64,000 nt of DNA, taken from Sinomicrobium sp. GTDB lineage: Bacteria > Bacteroidota > Bacteroidia > Flavobacteriales > Flavobacteriaceae. The stretch spans positions 1-64,000 of the forward strand of contig JAJUFH010000014.1 of assembly GCA_029266035.1 (NCBI GenBank). Reading direction: 5' to 3'. How positions within the stretch are numbered: the first letter of the stretch is position 1; every line of letters starts with the position of its first letter. A model generated the notes under the pieces. It did no database searches and had not been told where the DNA came from. It saw only the letters and a program-made list of their open reading frames with translations. A program made the translations under genes and the position numbers. Of the stretch, positions 24,379 through 34,888 are shown piece after piece.

Positions 24379-26964
24379 TTAGGCAGAGTTTCTGCTGGCG
24401 TTTATATTTCCAAACATCGACCGCATAACCATTTTTTCGTATACCACGAGTTGCCTTTCATCGGCCTTAGGGTCCTTGCGCAACTGCTGTATTTTGCGCA
24501 AAGCATATTGTTGAATGGTGAGTAAGGGAAGTACAATTTTTTCTCTTACCTCTATCGAAGCCTTACCCGATTTGGTATTCTGCATTAAATCTTTGTCACC
24601 TGTGATTTTCAGTATCACAGATTTACTTCTCTGATATTCGTCGTAAATAATCGTCCAAAACTCACCGTATTCCTCATCTTTTCTCATATATTCTGTGAGT
24701 TTAAAAAACGATTTGGTGAGACTCATCATACTGTTTTCAATTAGTGTTCTGAAAAAAGTCGAATTTTCATAGAGCGATTTCACCCTGTCCAATTCTCCTC
24801 TTTTGTCGAGAGTTTCTATAGCGATTCCCACTCCGTAAAAACCGGGGACATTCTGCTTCAACTGGCTCCAACTTCCAACAAAAGGAATAGCTCTGAGATC
24901 GGAAAAATCGAGCTTATCCGATTTTCCTCGTTTGGAAGGACGGCTTCCTATATTGGTTTTTGCATAGTACTTCAGGGTACTCATCTCTTCGAGATAAGAC
25001 AAAAACTTCGGATGGTTTTTAAAATCTACATAGGCCTGATAGCTTATATCAGCCAGTTCCTGCATAGTACTTTTATCAGTTTCTTGAAGCCTGTTCTTTT
25101 CTTCGTCAAAAACATCGTTGGCTACTCCAGAGCTTATCAGCTGCTCCAAGTTGTACTGACAGGAATCTAAAGTACCAAAATTTGAGCTTATGGTTTGCCC
25201 TTGTACCGTGAGTTGTACCTCCTCATTCTCTATAGTAGGTCCTAAAGACGCATAAAACTGATGCGTTTTGCCTCCTCCCCTCGCAGGTGGACCGCCACGG
25301 CCGTCAAAAAAGACTACTTTTATACCGTACTTTCTCGACACCTCAGTTAGGGTTTCCTTGGCCTTATAAATACTCCAATTGGCCATCAGATATCCGCCAT
25401 CTTTGGTCCCGTCGGAAAATCCGAGCATGATAATCTGTTTGTTTCCCCTTTTACTGAGGTGGGCAGCATATACCTTATCGGTATAGAGTTGTTCCATAAC
25501 CTTATCGGCTATACTGAGATCGTCTACCGTCTCAAAAAGTGGTACGATGTCTAAAGTGGGGTTTTTCCAATTGCAAAGTCGCACTAAGGCGAAGACCTCC
25601 ATCACATTCAACACACTCCCGTTATTGCTGATAATATATCGATTGGCTCCAGCTTCCCCATTAACCTTCTGTACTTCTTTAATGGCGTATACAGATTGGA
25701 GTGTAGAACGAGTAGTTGTATTGTCAAAGAGTTTAGGATCGAGTTTTCCACTGAGTTTACCCAATACAGCTATCTGTTCTTCTTCAGACATTTTTTCGTA
25801 GTTGTCTGGAAAAATATCCAGTCCGAGTTTTCGCGACTCCTCAACGATATTGGAGATTACAGTATGGTGTATTCTCGAGTCCTGACGTATGTCGAGAGAG
25901 GCAAAATAAAAACCGAAAATATTCAATTTATTGATGAGATCATCCACCATATCTACAAACAACGACTGGTGTTTAGCAATCAATATTTCCTTGATATTTT
26001 GCAATACTGCCGCGGTCTCTTCGGCCGTGGTAAGAGGTTTTTCAGGAGATACGTAAATACTCTTATAGATGTTTTCCTCCAGTTCGGCTATGAGTTTATC
26101 TACCGCTTTGAAGGTAATCCTTCGCTTTAGCTTTCTGATATCCCTGTAGTAGTTTTTCAATACCGTAAGCCGGAGTCTTTCTGCTACTTTAAGCGTAATT
26201 TCACTGGTGACAAAAGGATTTCCATCCCTATCTCCTCCAGGCCAAAAACCCAGGTTTATAATTTGATTGTCAATCTTTTCACCCTCAAAAATATTGTGCT
26301 GTATATAGTTGTATATTTTACTTACCGAATGATAAAATACATTTTCGAGAAACCATATCAAGCTAACAGCTTCATCGTATGGCGTAGGTTTTTCCTGCTT
26401 AAAAAAAGGTGTTTTTCCAAGCTGTGCCAACAGTGTCTTAATCTCGTTGAGATCGTTATTTTTAATAGCCTGAGACAAATCTGTAATGATTCCCAATACA
26501 GGTCCTGGATAAAATTGAGTGGGGTGTGCTGTAAGCACGGGTCTGACCTTGAATTTTTGTAAAAAATTGCGAAGATCTGCCACCTCGTTTTTTTCTTCGG
26601 CCTCTTCCTTTACGCTTCGCAGTGTTCCCCGACCATCCATGTTGTTTACCACAGTGAATGCCGAGTCTTCTATGGCGTCGAAAAGCACTACCTGCCGCTC
26701 TATATACTGAATAAAGCGGAACAACAGGTCGTTCTTCTCTTCTTCAGCCGAACTGTCGTAGTACTTAGAAAAAAACTTCTCTACGATTTCAGTGGGATTT
26801 TTGCCCTTGTCGTAACCCGTTTGACATAGCTCACTAAACAAAGGCAATAACACCCCGGTATTTGATATTTCATCAAAGGGGAGTGTCATCAGTATACTGT
26901 TGTAGATTTGATACTTTGACAATACACTTTCATTAAAACGTTCGATTTTAGGCTTTCTCAACAT
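24379..26964 (-). CDS. ppc: phosphoenolpyruvate carboxylase
   Basis: An 861-residue PEP carboxylase, which adds bicarbonate to PEP to form oxaloacetate. The first catalytic motif VLTAHPTQFYPG and GFSDGTKDGGYLMANW are present. The glycine-rich loop reads FFDGRGGPPARGGGKT rather than the common FHGRGG..GRGGGP, and the C-terminus is NINASRNSA instead of the usual ...NTG. Both look like lineage traits, since the rest is intact and length is normal. It stands alone, with terminators on both sides. Confidence 0.95.
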   Translation of the reverse strand: MLRKPKIERFNESVLSKYQIYNSILMTLPFDEISNTGVLLPLFSELCQTGYDKGKNPTEIVEKFFSKYYDSSAEEEKNDLLFRFIQYIERQVVLFDAIEDSAFTVVNNMDGRGTLRSVKEEAEEKNEVADLRNFLQKFKVRPVLTAHPTQFYPGPVLGIITDLSQAIKNNDLNEIKTLLAQLGKTPFFKQEKPTPYDEAVSLIWFLENVFYHSVSKIYNYIQHNIFEGEKIDNQIINLGFWPGGDRDGNPFVTSEITLKVAERLRLTVLKNYYRDIRKLKRRITFKAVDKLIAELEENIYKSIYVSPEKPLTTAEETAAVLQNIKEILIAKHQSLFVDMVDDLINKLNIFGFYFASLDIRQDSRIHHTVISNIVEESRKLGLDIFPDNYEKMSEEEQIAVLGKLSGKLDPKLFDNTTTRSTLQSVYAIKEVQKVNGEAGANRYIISNNGSVLNVMEVFALVRLCNWKNPTLDIVPLFETVDDLSIADKVMEQLYTDKVYAAHLSKRGNKQIIMLGFSDGTKDGGYLMANWSIYKAKETLTEVSRKYGIKVVFFDGRGGPPARGGGKTHQFYASLGPTIENEEVQLTVQGQTISSNFGTLDSCQYNLEQLISSGVANDVFDEEKNRLQETDKSTMQELADISYQAYVDFKNHPKFLSYLEEMSTLKYYAKTNIGSRPSKRGKSDKLDFSDLRAIPFVGSWSQLKQNVPGFYGVGIAIETLDKRGELDRVKSLYENSTFFRTLIENSMMSLTKSFFKLTEYMRKDEEYGEFWTIIYDEYQRSKSVILKITGDKDLMQNTKSGKASIEVREKIVLPLLTIQQYALRKIQQLRKDPKADERQLVVYEKMVMRSMFGNINASRNSA

Positions 26965-26994
26965 ACTGGCTAATTTTACTTCCCCCGAAGATAC

Positions 26995-27029
26995 AAAAAA
27001 CCCTCTCCAATGCGTACATCAGAGAGGGT
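26995..27029 (-). terminator. terminator of the Lrp/AsnC gene
   Basis: On the minus strand ACCCTCTC (27029-27022) pairs with GAGAGGGT (27007-27000) and is followed by a run of T. Confidence 0.8.
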
Positions 27030-27055
27030 CCTTTAATCCCTTAAAAACAAAAAGA

Positions 27056-27535
27056 TTACATTTCGTTAAATATAGAATGCATCAATCGTTTTTTGTCGTT
27101 AATACTCTCTTCAAGAGATATCATAGTTTCCGTTCTCGCCACTCCGTCTATATCGTCTATCCTAAAGATGATATCTTTGGCGTGTTTTGTATCCTTTGCT
27201 CTTACTTTACAGAAAATATTAAATTTGCCTGTAGTTACGTGAGCTACGGTAATATTTGGAATCTCATTAAGACGTTCGATAACAAATTTTGTCTGATGCG
27301 TTTTTTCGAGAAATATACCTACGTAAGCGATAAAAGAATAACCGAGTTTCACATAATCCAATGTGAGTGAAGATCCCTGGATAATACCTGCTTCCTCCAT
27401 TTTCTTAACCCGTACGTGTACTGTCCCCGCAGAGATCAACAACTTTTTTGCAATATCGGTAAAAGGTGTCCGTGTATTGTCTATAAGCATATCCAGTATC
27501 TGGTGATCTACTTCGTCTAATCTAAATTTTGCCAT
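27056..27535 (-). CDS. Lrp/AsnC family transcriptional regulator
   Basis: A 159-residue regulator with an N-terminal helix-turn-helix (about 5-60, LDEVDHQILDMLIDNTRTPFTDIAKKLLISAGTVHVRVKKMEEAGII) and a C-terminal RAM ligand-binding domain (about 75-150). Such proteins sense amino acids and act as dimers or octamers. The target is unknown; the next genes are ppc downstream and an M14 peptidase upstream. It is probably monocistronic. Confidence 0.93.
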   Translation of the reverse strand: MAKFRLDEVDHQILDMLIDNTRTPFTDIAKKLLISAGTVHVRVKKMEEAGIIQGSSLTLDYVKLGYSFIAYVGIFLEKTHQTKFVIERLNEIPNITVAHVTTGKFNIFCKVRAKDTKHAKDIIFRIDDIDGVARTETMISLEESINDKKRLMHSIFNEM

Positions 27536-27651
27536 TTTTATATTATTTAAGCGAATAATTCTCTACTAATGATATATCAGAATGCAAAAAAATAAAAAAT
27601 ATTCAATATATACACGTGAAAATTCATTTTTTTTGTTAAGATATGGTTAAT

Positions 27652-28770
27652 TTAAGAAAATATTTTAAGCAAAGTGCTTGTTTTTAATTTATTTTCTTCA
27701 AGAGGATTAATTTTTTCGTTGTCTGCACAAAAAGTTTTATGTCCGTAAAACCCTTTTAAATCACCACATTCGGCTATAAAGGGTTCAAACTTTATCTCAT
27801 TGTCGTCGAGTACTTCTCTATAACGTATGCCGATATCCTTATACACGGTATTTCCCTTTGTGTCAACAAGAGGAAAACGGCGGATAAGAATATCGAAAAA
27901 CAATTTTCCATTCTCGGGAATATCGAAATAATCGCTGTATCCCTCTCCGTTTATCTCCTTGTCGGAAATATACCCCAGTGCTGTGACCAATGCGGTAAAA
28001 ACAAACTTTCTGGTAACATCTCTATCGTAGTCATTCGGATAGTGTCCCGCTTCAAACAATACAGTAGGAGTGCCCAAAGTTTGAAAACTATCTCCCACAC
28101 AATTAATATTAAAGCCATCGTCATAACGTCCCACCTGTCCCGGAATATAATGCTGTAACACTTTATTTACGGCACAGATGATTTCCATACCTATTTTACG
28201 TGGCCGTGTTATAGCACGCGATTCGTCTGTAGCCGGAGAGAGAAATGAAAGTGTTGCCGGTTTGTCGCTACTCCCCGTGTTAAACAAAGTTCGCTGACCG
28301 TGGAGGTTAAAGCAGAAGTCGGGTTTGACACTGTCGAAAACACTCCTCAGAATTCGGCTTTCTGGCTGGCTGAGATCCACTGCATCCCTATTGAGGTCAA
28401 CTTCATTGGCATTTACACGTGTATAAGCCTTTGCCCCGTCGGGATTGAGCATAGGGATAATATACAAGGTACACTCCTTTAAAATACGTTGAGCCAAGGC
28501 CTCTTCACTAGTTAAAAACTGAAGGAGGTCTATTACAGCCTTGGTGGTAGTCGATTCGTTTCCGTGCATTTGCGACCACATCAACACCTTTTTTTCACCC
28601 TTCCCGGTTTTTAGTAAATAGATCGACTCCTCTTTAACCGAAGTTCCTACAACCGAAATTTCTACCTCTTTTTTATAGTGGTGAATAAGAGGAATAATAT
28701 CTGAAGAATTGATATACCTCCCCGCCAGTTCGGGAAGATGATGAGCCTCGTGCCAGCTTGTCAAATCCAT
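27652..28770 (-). CDS. M14 family zinc carboxypeptidase
   Basis: A 372-residue metallopeptidase without a signal peptide, so probably cytoplasmic. The zinc ligands are visible as His/Glu in SQMHGNESTTT and a later His in FCFNLHGQRTLF. The substrate Arg/Asn region is NANEVDLNRDAVDL, and the catalytic Glu is in VLFEAGHYPNDYDR. It begins in a region dense with GTTTAC/GTAAAC palindromes shared with the divergent XRE gene, so it is probably repressed by that regulator. A cytoplasmic peptidase under a dedicated repressor is unusual. The substrate is unknown. Confidence 0.9.
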   Translation of the reverse strand: MDLTSWHEAHHLPELAGRYINSSDIIPLIHHYKKEVEISVVGTSVKEESIYLLKTGKGEKKVLMWSQMHGNESTTTKAVIDLLQFLTSEEALAQRILKECTLYIIPMLNPDGAKAYTRVNANEVDLNRDAVDLSQPESRILRSVFDSVKPDFCFNLHGQRTLFNTGSSDKPATLSFLSPATDESRAITRPRKIGMEIICAVNKVLQHYIPGQVGRYDDGFNINCVGDSFQTLGTPTVLFEAGHYPNDYDRDVTRKFVFTALVTALGYISDKEINGEGYSDYFDIPENGKLFFDILIRRFPLVDTKGNTVYKDIGIRYREVLDDNEIKFEPFIAECGDLKGFYGHKTFCADNEKINPLEENKLKTSTLLKIFS

Positions 28771-28784
28771 AGGTCAAGTTTTGA

Positions 28785-28800
28785 GGTTACAAAAGTAAAC
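28785..28800. promoter_or_regulatory. operator-like palindrome 1 over the M14 promoter
   Basis: GGTTAC-AAAA-GTAAAC is a near match to the GTTTAC-N4-GTAAAC palindrome. On the minus strand it contains TACTTTTG (28797-28790), a -7 box 20 bp upstream of the M14 start codon. Confidence 0.6.
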
Positions 28801-28808
28801 ATTACTTT

Positions 28809-28824
28809 TTTTACATTTGTAAAC
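28809..28824. promoter_or_regulatory. operator-like palindrome 2
   Basis: TTTTAC-ATTT-GTAAAC differs from the consensus at one position. Its centre is 24 bp from palindrome 1, near the -33 region of the M14 promoter. Confidence 0.6.
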
Positions 28825-28843
28825 AAAGTTGAAATTTTTAATT

Positions 28844-28859
28844 GTTTACAATAGTAACC
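28844..28859. promoter_or_regulatory. operator-like palindrome 3
   Basis: GTTTAC-AATA-GTAACC is a one-mismatch copy centred 35 bp from palindrome 2. Between it and palindrome 4 the sequence (about 170 bp) is very AT-rich with no other feature seen. Confidence 0.55.
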
Positions 28860-29012
28860 GTTTTTATTACTCTTCTACCTCCGTTTACTGTTTTTAGATT
28901 ACATTTTTAACTATAATTAATTTAAATAATTCAATCAATTATTTATCAGTACATTATATATTATCATATAAAGTTTAAGTTTTGAATAAATATGATTCCT
29001 AATCACTAATAA

Positions 29013-29043
29013 TTGTGATTTTGACTTAATATATTTACATTTG
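29013..29043 (+). promoter_or_regulatory. promoter of the XRE regulator
   Basis: TTG at 29013-29015 and TACATTTG at 29036-29043, with a 20-bp spacer, match the Bacteroidota consensus. The -7 box lies inside palindrome 4, so repressor binding there would block it. The leader is about 26 nt. Confidence 0.65.
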
Positions 29044-29048
29044 TAACA
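29033..29048. promoter_or_regulatory. operator-like palindrome 4 over the XRE -7 box
   Basis: ATTTAC-ATTT-GTAACA keeps both half-site cores and includes the -7 box TACATTTG. It is 36 bp centre to centre from palindrome 5, close to the spacing of copies 2 and 3. Confidence 0.55.
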
Positions 29049-29068
29049 CTCATTTCATTTTAAAAACC

Positions 29069-29084
29069 GTTTACAATGGTAAAC
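29069..29084. promoter_or_regulatory. operator-like palindrome 5 spanning the XRE start codon
   Basis: GTTTAC-AATG-GTAAAC has perfect 6-bp arms. The XRE start codon (29076-29078) lies in its centre, which suggests autoregulation. The codons MVN are constrained by it. Confidence 0.7.
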
Positions 29085-29480
29085 ACAGAAGATTTTACAA
29101 AAAGACTACAACAAGTGCTGGAATATTACGGTTTAAGTGCATCTGCTTTCGCCGATCGTATCGGTGTACAGCGCTCTTCTATCTCCCATATTCTTTCCGG
29201 AAGAAACAAACCGAGTCTGGAATTTGTACTTCGCATACTACAGACCTACCCTGAAGTAGAACTCTACTGGTTACTGAATGGCAAGGGAAGTTTTCCTGCC
29301 AAGAAAGAAAAACAACAAACAGAGCATACTTCTTCCCCAACTTCTTCTGTCCAACCACTATCTGAAACTTCTTCTGCACAAGAAACTGCCGCTAGACTGT
29401 ACGCTTCCGGAGAGTTGCCCGAATTGGAGCGGATTGTTTTTTTCTACAAAGACGGAACTTTTAAGGAGTATACAAGGTGA
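29076..29480 (+). CDS. XRE family helix-turn-helix regulator
   Basis: A 134-residue protein with an N-terminal XRE-type domain (about 8-65: LQQVLEYYGLSASAFADRIGVQRSSISHILSGRNKPSLEFV), a Ser/Thr/Gln-rich linker (about 75-105) and a short C-terminal part ending FFYKDGTFKEYTR. It lacks a LexA-type peptidase domain. Its start codon is inside a perfect palindrome, and its promoter overlaps another copy, so it is likely autoregulated. Copies of the same palindrome cover the divergent M14 peptidase promoter, making that gene its probable target. The inducing signal is unknown. Confidence 0.9.
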   Translation: MVNTEDFTKRLQQVLEYYGLSASAFADRIGVQRSSISHILSGRNKPSLEFVLRILQTYPEVELYWLLNGKGSFPAKKEKQQTEHTSSPTSSVQPLSETSSAQETAARLYASGELPELERIVFFYKDGTFKEYTR

Positions 29481-29499
29481 TTGTAAAGGATGTTTTGGG

Positions 29500-29529
29500 T
29501 TGACTGCAGTATTTTAATCAGTATCTTTG
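29500..29529 (+). promoter_or_regulatory. Bacteroidota-type promoter of the lipoprotein gene
   Basis: TTG at 29500-29502, a 19-bp spacer and TATCTTTG at 29522-29529 fit the consensus well. The leader to the GTG start at 29557 is about 20 nt. Confidence 0.65.
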
Positions 29530-29556
29530 TAGAAGTAAAAACTAAAGCTTTCTGTC

Positions 29557-29946
29557 GTGAGTATTCTCCAAAAAATTTTCAGCCTTTTTATTTTAGCTCT
29601 TATAACTACATCCTGTTACGAAACTGAGCGCAACTGCAAGGATTTTAAAACGGGTACTTTCGATTTTACCTATACCTTGAACGGAAAAGAGGTACACTCT
29701 ACCTTTGTGAGAAGCGATTCTATCAATATCGACTATATAGGAGATGAAATCGATACCGCATCGGTGACTTGGGTTAGTGACTGCGAATTTATAATGAGGA
29801 AGTTACACCCAAAATCACTGCAGGAGAAAAAAGCCGTACAGGTCAGGATTCTCTCTACCGATAAGGATTCGTACACCTTTGAATACTCCATTGTAGGAGA
29901 TGCCAAAAACAAACACCGAGGCACGGCTTTTAGGGTTAAAGAATAG
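29557..29946 (+). CDS. small lipoprotein of unknown function
   Basis: A 129-residue protein starting with GTG. The signal peptide MSILQKIFSLFILALITTSC ends in a lipobox, so the mature protein would start at Cys20 and be lipid-anchored. The mature part (ERNCKDFKTGTFDFTYTLNGKEVHSTFVR...) looks like a small beta barrel or sandwich with two further cysteines. I recognise it as a common flavobacterial type but know no function. It has its own promoter and converges on ligA with a 14-bp gap. Confidence 0.82.
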   Translation: MSILQKIFSLFILALITTSCYETERNCKDFKTGTFDFTYTLNGKEVHSTFVRSDSINIDYIGDEIDTASVTWVSDCEFIMRKLHPKSLQEKKAVQVRILSTDKDSYTFEYSIVGDAKNKHRGTAFRVKE

Positions 29947-29960
29947 GAAACTTCGAGAGA

Positions 29961-32913
<2,953 letters not shown>

Positions 32914-32999
32914 AATTTAATTACTTGATCTGAAATCAACCTCTCCTCCGACAAATTCCTCTTTCCTTCCGACCCTTCTTCCAGTTTCTCGGATTGTCT

Positions 33000-33007
33000 T
33001 ATTTTTG
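33000..33007 (+). promoter_or_regulatory. -7 box for ribD
   Basis: TATTTTTG fits TAnnTTTG. The start would be near 33014, which places the upstream ATG at 32994 outside the transcript and supports a later start codon. No clear TTG is found at -33. Confidence 0.4.
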
Positions 33008-33053
33008 CAGTACAAACAAGGATGCCCTGCTTGGGATCTTTATTTTTCAGGAG

Positions 33054-34097
33054 GTGAATATACACGAAAAATACGTAAATCGCTGCATACAACTGGCCAA
33101 AAACGGACTGGGTACTACTTACCCCAATCCTATGGTGGGCAGTGTGGTGGTGTACGACGATACTATTATCGGTGAGGGTTGGCACCGAAAGGCCGGCGAA
33201 CCCCATGCTGAAGTACACGCTATCAATTCGGTAAAAGATAAATCTTTACTATCCAAAGCGACCATATACGTAAGTCTTGAGCCTTGCAGCCATTACGGAA
33301 AGACTCCACCTTGTAGTGATCTGATCATCGATTCGGGGATTAGAAATGTGGTGATAGGCATCGTAGATCCTTTTGCAGACGTTGCAGGAAGGGGTGTTAA
33401 AAAACTTGTGGAAGCCGGTTGTAACGTGACTTTAGGTGTGCTGGAAGACGAATGCAGAGAACTCAACAAACGATTCTTTTGCTTTCACGACAAATATCGC
33501 CCCTATATTATTCTCAAATGGGCGGAAAGTGCCGATGGCTATATCAGTCCTGAAAAGCGTGAACATAAAGCTCCGGTGTGGATTAGCAATATTTACTCCC
33601 GTCAGCTGGTTCACCGCTGGCGCAGTGAAGAACAAGCTATTCTGATAGGGACGCAAACGGCAATACTAGACAATCCCTCACTCAGTACCAGAGACTGGTT
33701 TGGGAAGTCGCCCGTAAGACTAATCCTCGACAAAAACCTCCGAATCCCTCAAAACGCGAGGGTGTACGATAATAGTACCAAAACCATAGTGCTTACCGAA
33801 GGGGAAAAAAGACAGGAAAAAAACACCTTTTTTGAGACGGTAGATTTTGGCGAAAACCTAATCGAAGAAATCTGTAAAGTATTGTACAATCACGGCATAC
33901 AAAGCCTTATTGTGGAAGGTGGTCGACAAACACTTCAGACATTTATCGACAGGGGTATATGGGATGAAGCTCGGATTTTTAAAGGAAATAGCACACTCGG
34001 CGGAGGCACCCCCTCTCCATCTTGGAAAGGGCGTATTACAGAGGAGTATAACATTGCAGACGACAAGCTGATCTGCGTAAAACCCGAAAATCAATAA
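33054..34097 (+). CDS. ribD: bifunctional riboflavin biosynthesis protein RibD
   Basis: A roughly 347-residue enzyme with an N-terminal cytidine-deaminase-like domain (HAEVHAI and PCSHYGKTPPCSDLI zinc motifs) and a C-terminal reductase domain (PVRLILDKNLRIP, LIVEGGRQTLQTFI). It performs the second and third steps of riboflavin synthesis. The frame opens at 32994, but a promoter-like box at 33000-33007 and homology at NIHEKYVNRCIQLAKNGLG suggest the GTG at 33054. The next gene begins directly after the stop. Confidence 0.93.
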   Translation: MNIHEKYVNRCIQLAKNGLGTTYPNPMVGSVVVYDDTIIGEGWHRKAGEPHAEVHAINSVKDKSLLSKATIYVSLEPCSHYGKTPPCSDLIIDSGIRNVVIGIVDPFADVAGRGVKKLVEAGCNVTLGVLEDECRELNKRFFCFHDKYRPYIILKWAESADGYISPEKREHKAPVWISNIYSRQLVHRWRSEEQAILIGTQTAILDNPSLSTRDWFGKSPVRLILDKNLRIPQNARVYDNSTKTIVLTEGEKRQEKNTFFETVDFGENLIEEICKVLYNHGIQSLIVEGGRQTLQTFIDRGIWDEARIFKGNSTLGGGTPSPSWKGRITEEYNIADDKLICVKPENQ

Positions 34098-34709
34098 TTG
34101 ACAGAAAAAGACACCTATAGAACTATTGTCAACGCTTCTCCCGAGGTGTTGTTTAAAGACAGGAACAGCAAGTTCTTGGGGTATGCCTTTCCCGTTACTA
34201 CTGAAGAGGAAGTCAGAGATCATCTCGAAACCCTCAAAAAGAAACATCATTCGGCTCGGCACTGGTGTTATGCCTGGCAAATGGGAACTGAAAACCCGAG
34301 CTATAGAACTAATGACGACGGCGAACCGAACAATTCGGCCGGAATGCCGATTTACGGGCAAATACAATCGTTTGATGTCACCAATATCCTCATCGTAGTA
34401 GTTCGCTATTTCGGAGGGGTAAAACTTGGAGTTGGCGGACTCATAAATGCTTACCGCAATGCAGCTCAACTGGCGTTGGAGGCTTCAGATATCGAGGAGA
34501 GAACTATCGACCTGCTCTTTGAGCTCCATTTCGACTACAAAGACATGAACAAGGTGATGCGAATCATCAAAGAAAAAAACCTCAATATCACAGCGCAACA
34601 GATGGAAATGGATTGTCGCATCACCCTTACGGTCAGGAAAAGAGATTCCGATGCCGTACAAGCTGTGTTTGAACAGCTCTATGGAGTAAAGATAGTCCGC
34701 ATGGATTAA
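34098..34709 (+). CDS. YigZ/IMPACT family protein
   Basis: A 203-residue protein of the UPF0029/IMPACT family. Family blocks: FLGYAFPVTTEEEVRDHLE, ARHWCYAWQMG, RTNDDGEPNNSAGMPIYGQI and VVRYFGGVKLGVGGLINAYR. The C-terminal domain resembles the EF-G domain V fold. Its role is not settled, with translation or stress links suggested for the family. The start codon is TTG, touching the ribD stop, so the two genes are probably translationally coupled. Confidence 0.9.
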   Translation: MTEKDTYRTIVNASPEVLFKDRNSKFLGYAFPVTTEEEVRDHLETLKKKHHSARHWCYAWQMGTENPSYRTNDDGEPNNSAGMPIYGQIQSFDVTNILIVVVRYFGGVKLGVGGLINAYRNAAQLALEASDIEERTIDLLFELHFDYKDMNKVMRIIKEKNLNITAQQMEMDCRITLTVRKRDSDAVQAVFEQLYGVKIVRMD

Positions 34710-34823
34710 TTGATACTTTCTGTTCTGTACTTCCACTAAGTTTAAAATACGGTTTACATAAAAATGTAGCCGTTGAATTCGTATTCTACAAGTAAAATTT
34801 CAAGCTTTAATCTAATAAATCCT

Positions 34824-34831
34824 TAACTTTG
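34824..34831 (+). promoter_or_regulatory. -7 box for purL
   Basis: TAACTTTG fits TAnnTTTG and is 57 bp before the purL ATG. No strong TTG lies at the -33 spacing. Confidence 0.45.
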
Positions 34832-34888
34832 CAGTTTTAAAGCGAGGCAGCTTAAATTCAGTATAAAACAGGACTAATACAACGACAT

